Source: Methylobacterium amylolyticum (GTDB lineage Bacteria > Pseudomonadota > Alphaproteobacteria > Rhizobiales > Beijerinckiaceae). Taken from it: a stretch of 64,000 nt of DNA. The notes under the pieces are model-generated. The model did not search any database, was not told the origin of the DNA, and was given only the letters and a program-made list of their open reading frames with translations. Of the stretch, positions 6,693-15,729 are shown piece after piece; the stretch's first letter is position 1, and each line of letters starts with the position of its first letter. The stretch spans positions 1-64,000 of the forward strand of contig NZ_JAUYZI010000030.1 of assembly GCF_030700245.1 (NCBI RefSeq). The letters are read 5' to 3'. The translations under genes were made by a program, and so were the position numbers.

Positions 6693-9562
6693 GTCGCTTC
6701 GGGCGAGAACCCGGCGAGCGGGCCGACCACCTCGCAGACCAGACCCTCGCAACGGTAGTCCAATCTCACGCTCCCGCCGACCGCCCCGGCCAGCCCGCGC
6801 TCGATCAGCCGTGAGCCGAACCCTTTGCGCGGCGGTGGCATCACGGGCGGTCCACCGCGCTCCGACCACGTCAGACGGATCTCGTCCGTTCCCATGGCGG
6901 ACGGCGCCACCGTCCAGTCGATGTCGACACGCCCGTCCGCCGTGCTGAGTGCCCCATACTTGGCCGCGTTGGTGGCCAACTCGTGCATCATCAGCGCCAG
7001 CGACAGCGCCGCCTTCTCGCCGCACACGACCGCCGGACCGTCAAGCCGGAACCGGCCGTGCCGTCCGTCGTCGTGGATCGCCAGCGCCTGCGCGATCACC
7101 GCCCGCATGTCAGCGCGCTCGCCCTCGCCGGCCATCAGGATGTCGTGCGCCTTGCCCAGTGCGATCAGCCGGGCGGCGAGCACCTCCTTGGCCGTGTCGA
7201 GATCGGACGCGCCGCGCATGGTCTGCGTGGCGATCGCCTGCACCATCGCCAGCGTGTTCTTCAGCCGGTGCGACAGCTCTTGGTTGAGCAGCGCCCGCCG
7301 CTCCTCCGCCCGCACCCGCGCCACGCCGACGTCGACCCGATCGGCCACCGCCCGCACGAAGGCGATCTCTGCCTCGTTCCAATCCCGCGGTTCGTGGTGG
7401 TGCACGAGGTAGATCGCCACCGTCCGTCCGCGCTCGCGCACCGGGATGTCGAGGAGCGCCGCCACGCCGATCGTGCGCCACTGCGCAACGTCCCCGGCGG
7501 TGCGTGGGTCGAGCGCCACGTCTGGGACGATCAGCGGCTCGCCGCGCAGCAGGCCGTCGAGGATGTCGCCGTAGTCGGCGAACCGGTGGACGCCGGCGAT
7601 GCTGGCGTGCCCCTCCGCCATCCAGTCCGGCTCGACCCGCAGCGTGCCGGTGGTCGCGTCGATCAGGCCGAAGCTGACCCGGCTGACCCCCAGCGCCCGC
7701 CCGACGATCTCGGCGGCCGCCCGCGTCATCTCCGGGACGGCCCGCAGGTCGCGCAGGCGGTCGCCCAGGGCGAGCAGCGCCGCTTGGTGGGCGGCGGCCT
7801 CGCGTCGGTCGGTGATGTCGCGGGCCGCCCCCACGAAACGCACCGGTCGACCGTCTCCGTCGCGTTCGAGATCGCCCCGGCGGCCGATCCAGCGGACCGC
7901 GCCGGTGTCGGGACGACGGATGCGGTACTCGACATCGCGCGGGGCGTCGCCGCTCCCGCGGGTCGCAGCCGTCGAGACGAGGTGCGCGTCCTCCGGGACC
8001 ACCAAGTCCTCGAACGCGGTGGAGGGATACGCGTCCCGGACCGGCAGGCCGTAGAGGCGGCAGAATTCCGGGGTCGGGCGGAGCGTGTTGTCCGACATCT
8101 CGACCGCGAACAGACCCACGCCGCCCGCCGCCTGCGCGCGGTGCAGGCCGGCCTCGGCTTCCGCCAGTGCCTTCCCGGCCAGGTGCTCCTCGGTGCGATC
8201 GCGCAGCACCTTCACGAAGCCCATGTGGCCCCCGCCTGCGTCGCGCAGCGGCATCATCTCGCCCGACGCCCAGAACCGGGCGCCATCCCGCTTGAGGTGC
8301 CAGCGCTCGTCCGAGGCGCGGCCGTGCTCCAGGGACAACCGCATCTCGACGCCGGCGCGGTCGCCGGCGCGGTCCTCCGGGGTGAAGATCCGCTCGATGG
8401 TCCCCCCGCGCATCTCGTCGGCCGTCCAGCCGAGGACGCGCTCGGCGCCGCTGTTCCAGTCGGTGACCCGGCCGTCGCGGTCGGTGACGACGATCGCGAA
8501 CTGCGTCGTGCTGTCGAAGATCGCCCGCTGGCGCTGCGCGCCCGCGCTCAAGGACCGCAGGGCAGCGACTTCGCTCGCCTCGGTCAGCCCCACCGTGGCC
8601 AAGCCGGCGAACGCCACGACCAGCTCCAGGTCGTGCTCCGTGAATGCGTCCGGCCGGCTCGCCTGCAGCTTGAGCACGCCGAGCACGCGATCGCCGCGGA
8701 CGACCGGCGCGTGCACGCCGGAGCGCAGCCCGATGATCGGGCGCAGATCCGCCTTCACCCGCGGGTCGGTCAAGGCGTCGGACAGCAGGATCGGTTCGCC
8801 AGTCCGTGCGCAGGCGCCCGACGTGCTGCCGTACAGCGGGACGCGCACGCCCCGGTGCGGGGCCAGGGTGCCGCCCACGGCACGGTATTCCAACTCCTGG
8901 CCGTCGAGCATCTCCATGACGCCGCCCTCGGCCGCGGGCACGGCGCGCATCGCCCCGTCGACCAGGGCGGCGAGGATGGCGTCGAGGTCACCCCCGCTCG
9001 CCGCGACGGTCCCTTGCGTGCGGCCGAGGGCCAGTCGGTCTCGGGTCGCCGTTCGCCGGTCCGCGAGGAGACCATCCCGCTCGGCCAGAGCGCGCCGCAT
9101 CTCAAGTTGATCGACGACTTGGTCGGCCAGTCGTCTCAGACCCTCCTCCTGCGGCGCCGCCAGGCCGTCGGGGCGGGGGCGTCGATCGAGGACGCACAGC
9201 GTGCCCAGGACCTCCCCCTCCGCGGTCCGCAGCGGCATGCCGGCGTAGAAGCGCACGCCGCCCTCGCTGACCGCGGCGTTGCCTCTGTGTCCTTCAGCCA
9301 GCGTGTCGCGGATGACCAGGGGCGCTCCGGTGCGCACCGCGATCGGGCAGAAGCCGGCGTCGAGCGGCGCGTCGGGTCCGCCGTCGAAGCCCTCGCGCGC
9401 CTTGAAGAACTGTCGCGTACCGTCGACGAGGGTGACGAGCGCGGTGGGCGTCGCGCACAGGAGGGCGGCGACCCGGGCGAGGTCGTCGAACGCCCTCTCC
9501 GGCGGCGTGTCCATGACCGCGTAGGGATCGAGGGCACGCGAGCGGTCGGGAACGCGGGTCAT
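6689..9562 (-). CDS. Soluble multi-sensor HWE histidine kinase (GAF-GAF-PAS-PAS-GAF)
   Basis: This 957-aa protein without membrane helices starts with a GAF domain (about 20-165). A second GAF follows (about 185-330), then PAS domains (about 350-465 and 480-590) and a third GAF (about 600-755). The HWE kinase core has the acceptor His in LNQELSHRLKNTLAMVQ and the motifs MHELATNAAKYGAL and TWSERGGPP. The start overlaps the stop of the upstream hybrid kinase (ATGA at 9562-9559). Its third GAF domain closely resembles the GAF domain of that kinase (both have SIAGVH...DYG and a DPRT motif), which suggests duplication within the operon. Confidence 0.9.
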   Translation of the reverse strand: MTRVPDRSRALDPYAVMDTPPERAFDDLARVAALLCATPTALVTLVDGTRQFFKAREGFDGGPDAPLDAGFCPIAVRTGAPLVIRDTLAEGHRGNAAVSEGGVRFYAGMPLRTAEGEVLGTLCVLDRRPRPDGLAAPQEEGLRRLADQVVDQLEMRRALAERDGLLADRRTATRDRLALGRTQGTVAASGGDLDAILAALVDGAMRAVPAAEGGVMEMLDGQELEYRAVGGTLAPHRGVRVPLYGSTSGACARTGEPILLSDALTDPRVKADLRPIIGLRSGVHAPVVRGDRVLGVLKLQASRPDAFTEHDLELVVAFAGLATVGLTEASEVAALRSLSAGAQRQRAIFDSTTQFAIVVTDRDGRVTDWNSGAERVLGWTADEMRGGTIERIFTPEDRAGDRAGVEMRLSLEHGRASDERWHLKRDGARFWASGEMMPLRDAGGGHMGFVKVLRDRTEEHLAGKALAEAEAGLHRAQAAGGVGLFAVEMSDNTLRPTPEFCRLYGLPVRDAYPSTAFEDLVVPEDAHLVSTAATRGSGDAPRDVEYRIRRPDTGAVRWIGRRGDLERDGDGRPVRFVGAARDITDRREAAAHQAALLALGDRLRDLRAVPEMTRAAAEIVGRALGVSRVSFGLIDATTGTLRVEPDWMAEGHASIAGVHRFADYGDILDGLLRGEPLIVPDVALDPRTAGDVAQWRTIGVAALLDIPVRERGRTVAIYLVHHHEPRDWNEAEIAFVRAVADRVDVGVARVRAEERRALLNQELSHRLKNTLAMVQAIATQTMRGASDLDTAKEVLAARLIALGKAHDILMAGEGERADMRAVIAQALAIHDDGRHGRFRLDGPAVVCGEKAALSLALMMHELATNAAKYGALSTADGRVDIDWTVAPSAMGTDEIRLTWSERGGPPVMPPPRKGFGSRLIERGLAGAVGGSVRLDYRCEGLVCEVVGPLAGFSPEAT

Positions 9563-12500
9563 GTGTCCCGGGTGAATGGCTGACGGGTGACCTGCTTGCG
9601 CCGCCGCTTGCCGGCGGCCTTGCGCAGGATCTGCGAGAGCTGCTCGACAGAGTACGGCTTGTGCAGAAGCTCGAACCCGTGGGTGCCGTCCTTCGCCAGG
9701 ACGTGGCTGTAGCCCGAGGTCAGCACCATCGGGACGTCGTGGTACCGGCGGCGGACCTCCTGCCCCAGCTCGACCCCGCTCATCCCCGGCATCATCACGT
9801 CCGAGAACACCACGTCGAACCGGTCGGCGCCCTCGGCCAGCGCGGCCAGCGCCGCCGTGCCGTCCGCCGCCAGGGTGGGGACGTAGCCGAGGTCGCTCAG
9901 CGTCTGCACCGCGAAGGTGCCGACCTCGACGTTGTCCTCGACGACCAGCACCCGTGTGCCTTGACCGTCGATCAGCGCTTCGGTCTCCTCCTCCGCCTCG
10001 ACCCGCGCGGGGGCCGACACCCGCGGCAGGAACAGGGTGAACGTGGTGCCCGTGCCTACCGTGCTCTCGACCGTCACGTCGCCCCCGGACTGCTTGGCGA
10101 ACCCGATCACCTGGGACAGGCCCAGCCCGGTGCCCTTGCCCACCTCCTTGGTCGTGAAGAATGGCTCGAAGATCCGCTCGACCATACCCGCAGGGATGCC
10201 GCTGCCGGTGTCACCGAGCGAGACCGCCACGTAGGCCCCTGCGACGCGAGGATGGGAGCGGGTCGCCGGGACGGCCTCGACCACCCCCACTCGGATGTTG
10301 ATCCGGCCCTCGCCGTTCATGGCGTCGCGGGCGTTGACCGCGAGGTTGACCAGCGCGGTGTCGAACTGGCTGGCATCGGCGTCGACGTAGCAGGGGACCG
10401 CCGGCAGGTCGGTGGCGATGTGCACGCGCGAGCCGGTCAGCGTGCGCATCATGTCGGCGAGGCCGCGCACGCCGTCGGCGGCATCGAACACCTCGGGCTT
10501 GAGCGCTTGGCGCCGGGCGAACGCCAGGAGCTGCCCGGTCAGCCTGGCCGCGCGGTCGACGGTGTCGGAGATCGCCCCGACGTAGCGGGCGCGGCGCTCC
10601 TCGGCGAGGTTGGGCCGTTTGAGTAGGTCGGTGGACGACTTGATGACGGTGAGCAGGTTGTTGAAGTCGTGCGCCACGCCCCCCGTGAGCTGGCCGATCG
10701 CCTCCATCTTCTGCGACTGGCGCAGCGCCTCCTCGGCCTGCAACAGGTCGTGCGCCTGCTCGGTCTCGACGGTCACGTCCCGCCCGTAGCAGTAGATCAG
10801 GCCGTTCTCCGGCGTCGTGATCCACGAGATCGTGCGGTAGGTGCCGTCCTTGTGGCGGTACTGGTTCCGGTGCGACGGCAGGGGCTCGCGCGTGGCCTGC
10901 CGCAGCGCGTCGCGCGACGCCGGATGCCCGTCCGGATGGGTGAACGCGAATAGGCTACGGCCGACCATCTCCTCAGGAGTCCAACCCAGCAGCCGTGTGG
11001 CGGACGGGCTCACGGCCCGCAGCACGCCGTCCGCGTCGATGACGACCTGGAGGTCCTGGGCGTTGCGCCAGACGCGGTCGCGCTCCTGCGTCCGCTCCGC
11101 CACCTGCCGCTCCAGGGAGGCGTTCAGGGCGCGCAGCTCGCCCTCGGCCACGCGCCGGGCGATCTCGACCTCGGTGCGGTCCATCACCCGCCGGGCGAAG
11201 GTCAGCTCGTCGGCGGTCCAGGCGTGCGGGACGCTGTAGTTCAGGCAGAACACGACCTTGAGGCGGCCGCGCTCCATCAGCGGCAGGTTGACCAGCGCTC
11301 GGACGTCCATGGCCCGGAAGCTCTCGACCTGGCCGGAGGTCCGGGGGTCGGTGGCGACGTCGGCGATGACGGCGTCCTCGCCGCGCCGCAGCTCCTCGAT
11401 GTACGAGCCGTAGTCCTTGAAGTCGTGCACGCCCGCGATGCTGGGCTGACCGGGGGCGAGCCAGTCCGGCCGGACGACGATGCGCTGACCCGTCACGTCC
11501 ATGTCGCCGTAGGCGACGCGCGAGAGGTCCAACGCCAGGCCGACCGTCTCTGCCGCCGCCAGCGCCATCTCCTCCGGGGTGTCGAGGCCCCGCAGGCGCT
11601 CGCTCAGTTCGCTCAGGACCGCGTCGAGCCGGCGCGAGGCCGCATCGAGCAGCACGCCGGGGAAGCGCAGCGGCGTGCCGTCCGGGCCGCGCTCGACGTG
11701 GCCGTTGGCCTCCAGCCAGTGGTACCGGCCGTCGTGGCGGCGGACGCGGTACTGGTGGGCGTAGCGCCCGCCGCGCTCGACCGCCTCCGTGATCGCGGCG
11801 GCCAAGCCCGCCTGGTCGGCGGGGTGGACCGTGGCGACGATCCGCGCCAGCGGGATGCCCTCGCGGCCGAGCGCCGGGTCCAGGCCGAACGCGGTTGCGA
11901 ACGCCTCGTCCACGGTGAACCGGTCGGCTCGCAGGTCCCAGACCCAGGTGCCGATGATCGCCCCGGCCGACAGGGCCAGGCGTACGCGCTCGGCGTCCGC
12001 CTGCGCCACCGCGCGGGCCTGCTCCCCGGTGATGTCGCGGGCGACGCAGTAAAACCGGTCGCCTTCCGGCACGGCGGTCCAGGCCAGGGTGCGATAGTCG
12101 CCCCCGCGCGTGCGGAAGCGGTTCTCGAACGAGAGCGTCGGCGTACCGTGACCCGCCAGGCGCGCGATCTCGGCGCGGGTCCTCTCCCGGTCGTCAGGGT
12201 GCTCCAGCCATTCGGAAGTGCGACCGACCAGTTCGGCCTCGGTCCAGCCGAGCACCCGGGTCCAGGCCGGATTGACGCTCAGGAAGACCCCCGCAAGGTC
12301 GCTGACCATGAGCATGTCCTGGCTGACCCGCCAAATCTGGTTGCGCTCGGCTGTGCGCTCCTCGACCCGCTGCTCAAGCGTGGCGTTCTGCTCGCGTAGG
12401 CGCGTCTCCGCCCGCTTCAGGTCGGTCACGTCGCTGAACGTGCCGACCATCCGCCGCGCGCCGTCCGGGTCCTGGACGACGGCGCCGCTGCTCGCGATGG

Positions 12501-13320
12501 AACGCCGCGACCCGTCCGGGTGAACGATGTCGTAGTCGATGTCGATGACGCGCTTCAGATTACTTTCGTCGAACGGGACGCCCAGTCCCACGGCCGCCAT
12601 CGCCTCGGCCCGCACGCGCTCCAACTCGTCCGGGGCCATGCGCGCGAAGACCTCCGCGTCGCGGACCGGGCCGTCCGGAGGCAGGGCGAAGATCTCCCGC
12701 GCCCGGGCGTTCAACTCCACGACGCCGGTCGCGGTGTGCCAATCGTAGCTGCCCAGCCGCGCCACCCTGAGCGCCGTCTCCAGCCGAGTTTTGATCCGCT
12801 CCTCGGACCGTTCGCTCGCCTTCTGCCGGGTCATCTCGGTGGCCAGCAGCAGCACGCCCGCGAAGTCGCCGGTTTCGCCCTGCACGGGGGAGAAGCCGTA
12901 GGTCCAGACGGTCTCCTCGTCCCGGCCGTGGCGGCGCATCGTCAACGGCAGGTTCTCGATGGCGAAGCCTTCGCCCGTGCGCAGCACCTCCGCCACCTGG
13001 GGGCCGAGCACGGGGGCGATGTCGGCCAGCGCCTCCGGCATCGGGCGGCCGAACGCCCAGGGGTGCCGGTCGCCCAGGGCCGCGGCGTAGGCGTCGTTGT
13101 AGAGCAGCCACTGCCGCTCCCCCCAGTACAGGGCGGCGATGCCCTTGGCGTTGAGTACCAGGGAGAGGGCGAAGCGCAGCGACTGCGGCCACGTCGCGTA
13201 AGCGCCCAGCGGTGTGGCCGACCAATCCGTCTCGCGGACGCGCCGACCCATCGCGCCGCCGCCCGCCATCGGCGGGACCGGATGAGTGCGAGCGGCCGAG
13301 ACCTCGGCGGTCGAACTCAT
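9559..13320 (-). CDS. Hybrid histidine kinase with PAS array, GAF and receiver
   Basis: This 1,253-aa soluble hybrid kinase has several PAS domains (about residues 30-170, 180-310, 330-440 and 450-570), a GAF domain (about 580-745) and another PAS (about 770-880). A HisKA domain carries the acceptor His in GGVAHDFNNLL, followed by an HATPase domain (DTGSGIP, TGLGLS). The C-terminal receiver has its phospho-acceptor Asp in VVFSDVMMPGMSG. It is first of three kinases in an overlapping operon and starts 3 bases after the ParD-like gene stops. The N-terminal PAS (WSATPLG...WPQSLRFALSLVLNAK) is of the type often found in alphaproteobacterial light or redox kinases. No flavin-binding cysteine motif of LOV type was seen. 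Confidence 0.9.
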   Translation of the reverse strand: MSSTAEVSAARTHPVPPMAGGGAMGRRVRETDWSATPLGAYATWPQSLRFALSLVLNAKGIAALYWGERQWLLYNDAYAAALGDRHPWAFGRPMPEALADIAPVLGPQVAEVLRTGEGFAIENLPLTMRRHGRDEETVWTYGFSPVQGETGDFAGVLLLATEMTRQKASERSEERIKTRLETALRVARLGSYDWHTATGVVELNARAREIFALPPDGPVRDAEVFARMAPDELERVRAEAMAAVGLGVPFDESNLKRVIDIDYDIVHPDGSRRSIASSGAVVQDPDGARRMVGTFSDVTDLKRAETRLREQNATLEQRVEERTAERNQIWRVSQDMLMVSDLAGVFLSVNPAWTRVLGWTEAELVGRTSEWLEHPDDRERTRAEIARLAGHGTPTLSFENRFRTRGGDYRTLAWTAVPEGDRFYCVARDITGEQARAVAQADAERVRLALSAGAIIGTWVWDLRADRFTVDEAFATAFGLDPALGREGIPLARIVATVHPADQAGLAAAITEAVERGGRYAHQYRVRRHDGRYHWLEANGHVERGPDGTPLRFPGVLLDAASRRLDAVLSELSERLRGLDTPEEMALAAAETVGLALDLSRVAYGDMDVTGQRIVVRPDWLAPGQPSIAGVHDFKDYGSYIEELRRGEDAVIADVATDPRTSGQVESFRAMDVRALVNLPLMERGRLKVVFCLNYSVPHAWTADELTFARRVMDRTEVEIARRVAEGELRALNASLERQVAERTQERDRVWRNAQDLQVVIDADGVLRAVSPSATRLLGWTPEEMVGRSLFAFTHPDGHPASRDALRQATREPLPSHRNQYRHKDGTYRTISWITTPENGLIYCYGRDVTVETEQAHDLLQAEEALRQSQKMEAIGQLTGGVAHDFNNLLTVIKSSTDLLKRPNLAEERRARYVGAISDTVDRAARLTGQLLAFARRQALKPEVFDAADGVRGLADMMRTLTGSRVHIATDLPAVPCYVDADASQFDTALVNLAVNARDAMNGEGRINIRVGVVEAVPATRSHPRVAGAYVAVSLGDTGSGIPAGMVERIFEPFFTTKEVGKGTGLGLSQVIGFAKQSGGDVTVESTVGTGTTFTLFLPRVSAPARVEAEEETEALIDGQGTRVLVVEDNVEVGTFAVQTLSDLGYVPTLAADGTAALAALAEGADRFDVVFSDVMMPGMSGVELGQEVRRRYHDVPMVLTSGYSHVLAKDGTHGFELLHKPYSVEQLSQILRKAAGKRRRKQVTRQPFTRDT

Positions 13321-13323
13321 CTC

Positions 13324-13515
13324 TCAGGCCCGGCCTTCCGCCACTGGGGGTTTGGCCCGCCCGGCCAAGTCTCGCGCCTCCTCGCGGTCGAGCAAGCGCA
13401 GCGCGGCGCGCACGACCTCGCTGGTGCTGGCGAAGCGGCCGGAGTGCAGGCAGGCCCGGATCAGGTCCTCCTGCTCCGGCGTGATCGAGACGGTGATGGT
13501 CCGGCGCACGGGCAT
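13324..13515 (-). CDS. ParD-like antitoxin (ribbon-helix-helix), no toxin partner
   Basis: This 63-aa protein starts MPVRRTITVSITPEQEDLIRA and has the beta strand and two helices of a ribbon-helix-helix domain. The helix segment SGRFASTSEVVRAALRLLDREE is typical of type II antitoxin ParD. ATG 13515 is preferred over 13566, because the extra 17 residues do not fit the family. A ParE toxin would normally follow and overlap; here the gene is followed after 3 bases by a hybrid kinase. It may therefore be an orphan antitoxin that now acts as the operon's DNA-binding autoregulator (inference). Confidence 0.75.
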   Translation of the reverse strand: MPVRRTITVSITPEQEDLIRACLHSGRFASTSEVVRAALRLLDREEARDLAGRAKPPVAEGRA

Positions 13516-13566
13516 GGCCCGGCTGTGCCCTGTGGGGGATCTGCTTACAAGGCTGCCGCTCATCAC

Positions 13567-13954
13567 ATGCGCGGCACCGGGGCAGGGTGAAGACCTTGAC
13601 GTTCCGTAACTCCCGCTTGTGCGAAGGGCGAGGACACCCCGAGCAGCAGGTCAAGCTTGGGCATTCAGTGAAACCGGTTGCATTCAAGCAAGGTGCCAAG
13701 ACCCGCCTCGACGGTCGGCTGACTACACCCGGGGCTAGAAGGTGCGCCATCCGGAGGGGGCGTTTCCTTCTACCTATGTAGCGGAAAGATCCGGAAAGGG
13801 TTTTGGGGTTTGATAGCCCAATTCAGGCCACGCGGATTGCCTTTACACGTCGTCGCCAAGCATCCGATCGTCCGCGCTGCAACCAGTCTTACCCTATTCC
13901 CACCACATGATGAGATCGGCGCGTCCGTGGGATGCAACAGCTCCAGGTTACTCT
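13567..13954. other. 388-bp intergenic region upstream of the ParD/kinase operon
   Basis: No convincing gene is seen; two short plus-strand frames here lack ribosome sites and family resemblance. The region must hold the promoter of the minus-strand operon and the 3' end of the replication-like gene. It contains the palindromic motif at 13667-13682 and a purine-rich run GGAAAGATCCGGAAAGGG near 13782-13800. Confidence 0.5.
13667..13682. repeat. Palindromic motif, copy 2 of 3 (candidate operator)
   Basis: AGTGAAACCGGTTGCA lies about 150 bases upstream of the ParD-like start. The motif is shared with 3937 and 15290. The AACCGGTT core with symmetric flanks resembles LacI-type operators in form, but no such regulator is encoded here. 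Confidence 0.5.
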
Positions 13955-15430
13955 TCAGGGCGGGAAATGTTCCGTTCCCATCGCGGGACGGGCCTCATTG
14001 AGAGCTCTAACTAGTCGGACGACCGCCCCGTAGTGCGGGCTAAGACGGTAGTGGATCACGTTCCGCGTCTGGGCTGATCGGACCCGAACGATCAGGCGAC
14101 GCCTGACCATCTGCGGAACCAACCGATCGAGGTCGACGTGCCCCGTGGGGATGAGCCCCCCATGCGCCAGCAGGAGGTTGAGCACCCGCGTCAGAAGAGG
14201 GCCGGTGCCGCAGATAGCCGACAAGGTGCTGATGAACACGACGAGCTGGGCGCGGGTCGGCCTTCCCCGCGGGATGCTCTCTTGAAACTCGGAAATCCAT
14301 TGAGCCAAACGCCCAGCGGACTCCGCGGAGATGTCCTGGAGCAGGTCGGCCATCCCGTTCGGATGCTTGGCATACTCGGTGGAGCTCAGGCCGGCGATGG
14401 TAGCGGGCGTCTTCTCGTAGCGGATCTCGGCGCGCACGCGATCGAGCGTCTTGGCATAAAGGACCAAGTAGGCTCCCTTCCGACCCAGGCTCATCGACAA
14501 GGATCGCGCGTTGTCCCGACGGACCGTTTCGGCACGCACACGCTTCTCGTAGAGGCGGACCTTGACCTCGCGGCTCAGGCTCAGCGCGTAGGGTTCGACG
14601 CGGCGAACGGCTTCGACGGCGTCGTCGACCGCGTACTCGTGGTAGAACTCGGTCTGCTGAAGGCTCCACCGTTCGGGCGGGGGCAGGTCCAACAGATATT
14701 CGAACTTGTCTGCGCCATCCTCCTGCTCGGCACCGACATCGTAGACGGTGCCAATCGCGCGGGACATGCACTCGACGACGCGCTGCGCGTATGCCTGGCA
14801 GAACCTCGGCCAATCCAGACGGATCGCCGCCGCGATCAGGCCGTCCGGGATGACGTTGTCCGAACCGTCGAGGGTACGCCCCCGCAACGCTCCGGCGCGA
14901 TCAGACGACGCTTCTAGACTCAAGGTGTGCAGGGCAGGGACAGCGCCCGCCACGACCTCGGGAGCCATGTGCGCGAACAGGCGGGTGGGGTTCAACGTGA
15001 TGTCGGCTCGCCCAATGTAAGGATGGGTGTGCTCCTGCGCGCGCCTTCGGACACCGGTTGGCCTTGAGCGAGTTCGCCAGAATGACAGCGTCGTACTGAA
15101 GAGCCACTGACTTCCCTTGAACTCGATCATGTTCAGTCCGGCCGGCGTTTGCCCGAACTGGAACGGCCCAACGCCCTTTCGCTCCTTCAGGTACGTATAG
15201 AGGTCCCCCGTGGTGCGGCGAATGCCGATGACTGGCACGTGGAAGCGGACGCGATCGATCCAGAAGGGGTCACGCTCGGCGTTCTGCGCAGTGAAACCGG
15301 TTGCACTGGCGGAGAATGTCCGGAGGGATTGGACACGCTCGCGATACCGTTGGATCGGACTCGTAGGCTCAGGCATGCGGAATGGCGAAACCAGTGGGCT
15401 TCTATAGAGGGAGAGGGCGACGGGTCGCAC
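13955..15430 (-). CDS. Possible replication-initiator-like protein
   Basis: This is a 491-aa ORF from a GTG at 15430; an ATG at 15376 (MPEPTSPIQRY) gives 473 aa and is at least as likely. Three traits recall phage or plasmid Rep proteins of the gene II/X group: IDRVRFHVPV near the N-terminus, a DITLNPTRLF segment, and a strand-rich LVLYAKTLDRVRAEIRYEK motif. The C-terminal 110 residues look like a winged helix (TRAQLVVFISTLSA...YRLSPHYGAVVRL). The family call is from pattern memory and weak. Its place at the end of the mobile region, with a resolvase and a ParD-like gene nearby, fits a former plasmid or phage module. Confidence 0.5.
   Translation of the reverse strand: MRPVALSLYRSPLVSPFRMPEPTSPIQRYRERVQSLRTFSASATGFTAQNAERDPFWIDRVRFHVPVIGIRRTTGDLYTYLKERKGVGPFQFGQTPAGLNMIEFKGSQWLFSTTLSFWRTRSRPTGVRRRAQEHTHPYIGRADITLNPTRLFAHMAPEVVAGAVPALHTLSLEASSDRAGALRGRTLDGSDNVIPDGLIAAAIRLDWPRFCQAYAQRVVECMSRAIGTVYDVGAEQEDGADKFEYLLDLPPPERWSLQQTEFYHEYAVDDAVEAVRRVEPYALSLSREVKVRLYEKRVRAETVRRDNARSLSMSLGRKGAYLVLYAKTLDRVRAEIRYEKTPATIAGLSSTEYAKHPNGMADLLQDISAESAGRLAQWISEFQESIPRGRPTRAQLVVFISTLSAICGTGPLLTRVLNLLLAHGGLIPTGHVDLDRLVPQMVRRRLIVRVRSAQTRNVIHYRLSPHYGAVVRLVRALNEARPAMGTEHFPP
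15290..15307. repeat. Palindromic motif, copy 3 of 3, inside the 5' part of the replication-like gene
   Basis: AGTGAAACCGGTTGCACT is symmetric except for one base pair in each arm. It falls about 70 bases after the ATG at 15376. If translation really starts further in (an in-frame GTG at 15238 exists), this copy would lie in the promoter region, as the other copies seem to do. Confidence 0.5.
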
Positions 15431-15470
15431 CGTATCGGATCCCCGCGCAAGTGGGGCTGAAGGGCGACCA

Positions 15471-15729
15471 CCTGACGAACGCCAAGGGTTGGCTCAAAGG
15501 GCGAGCGGATCTGTGCGGTTGCTGACTGCTACACTCTGGTGCTACACCAGGGGAGCAGACGCTCTCTCTAAGTTGTTGATTTTATTGGGATGAACGGCGA
15601 GGGACGATTGTCCCACCCCTTCCGCCACGCGGACGTCGCCCGCGTCGCGGATCGGTGCCGCGGAGGCGAACCCGTCGCCCGTGATCTCGCGGGACCGTGG
15701 CTGGGGCCTCGGCCGCGATCGGGCCGCCG
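15471..15729. other. Gene-free boundary between the mobile region and the sox operon
   Basis: No gene is seen. A short direct repeat GCTACACTCTGGTGCTACACC (7-base unit GCTACAC) lies near 15529-15549. It is followed by a local AT-rich stretch (TTGTTGATTTTATTGGG, 15574-15590) unlike the surrounding DNA. This is the most likely edge of the accessory region, but no att duplicate was identified. Confidence 0.35.

Noticed and set aside
6983..9583. 866-codon plus-strand frame opposite the 957-aa kinase
   Set aside because: It is a shadow frame caused by high GC; the kinase has clear domains on the minus strand.
13587..14001. Two short plus-strand ORFs upstream of the ParD-like gene
   Set aside because: There is no ribosome site and the composition is not protein-like. 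The region is more likely promoter DNA.
15529..15590. Possible tRNA fragment or att site at the island edge
   Set aside because: No cloverleaf or T-arm consensus could be built, and no matching second copy was found in the window.
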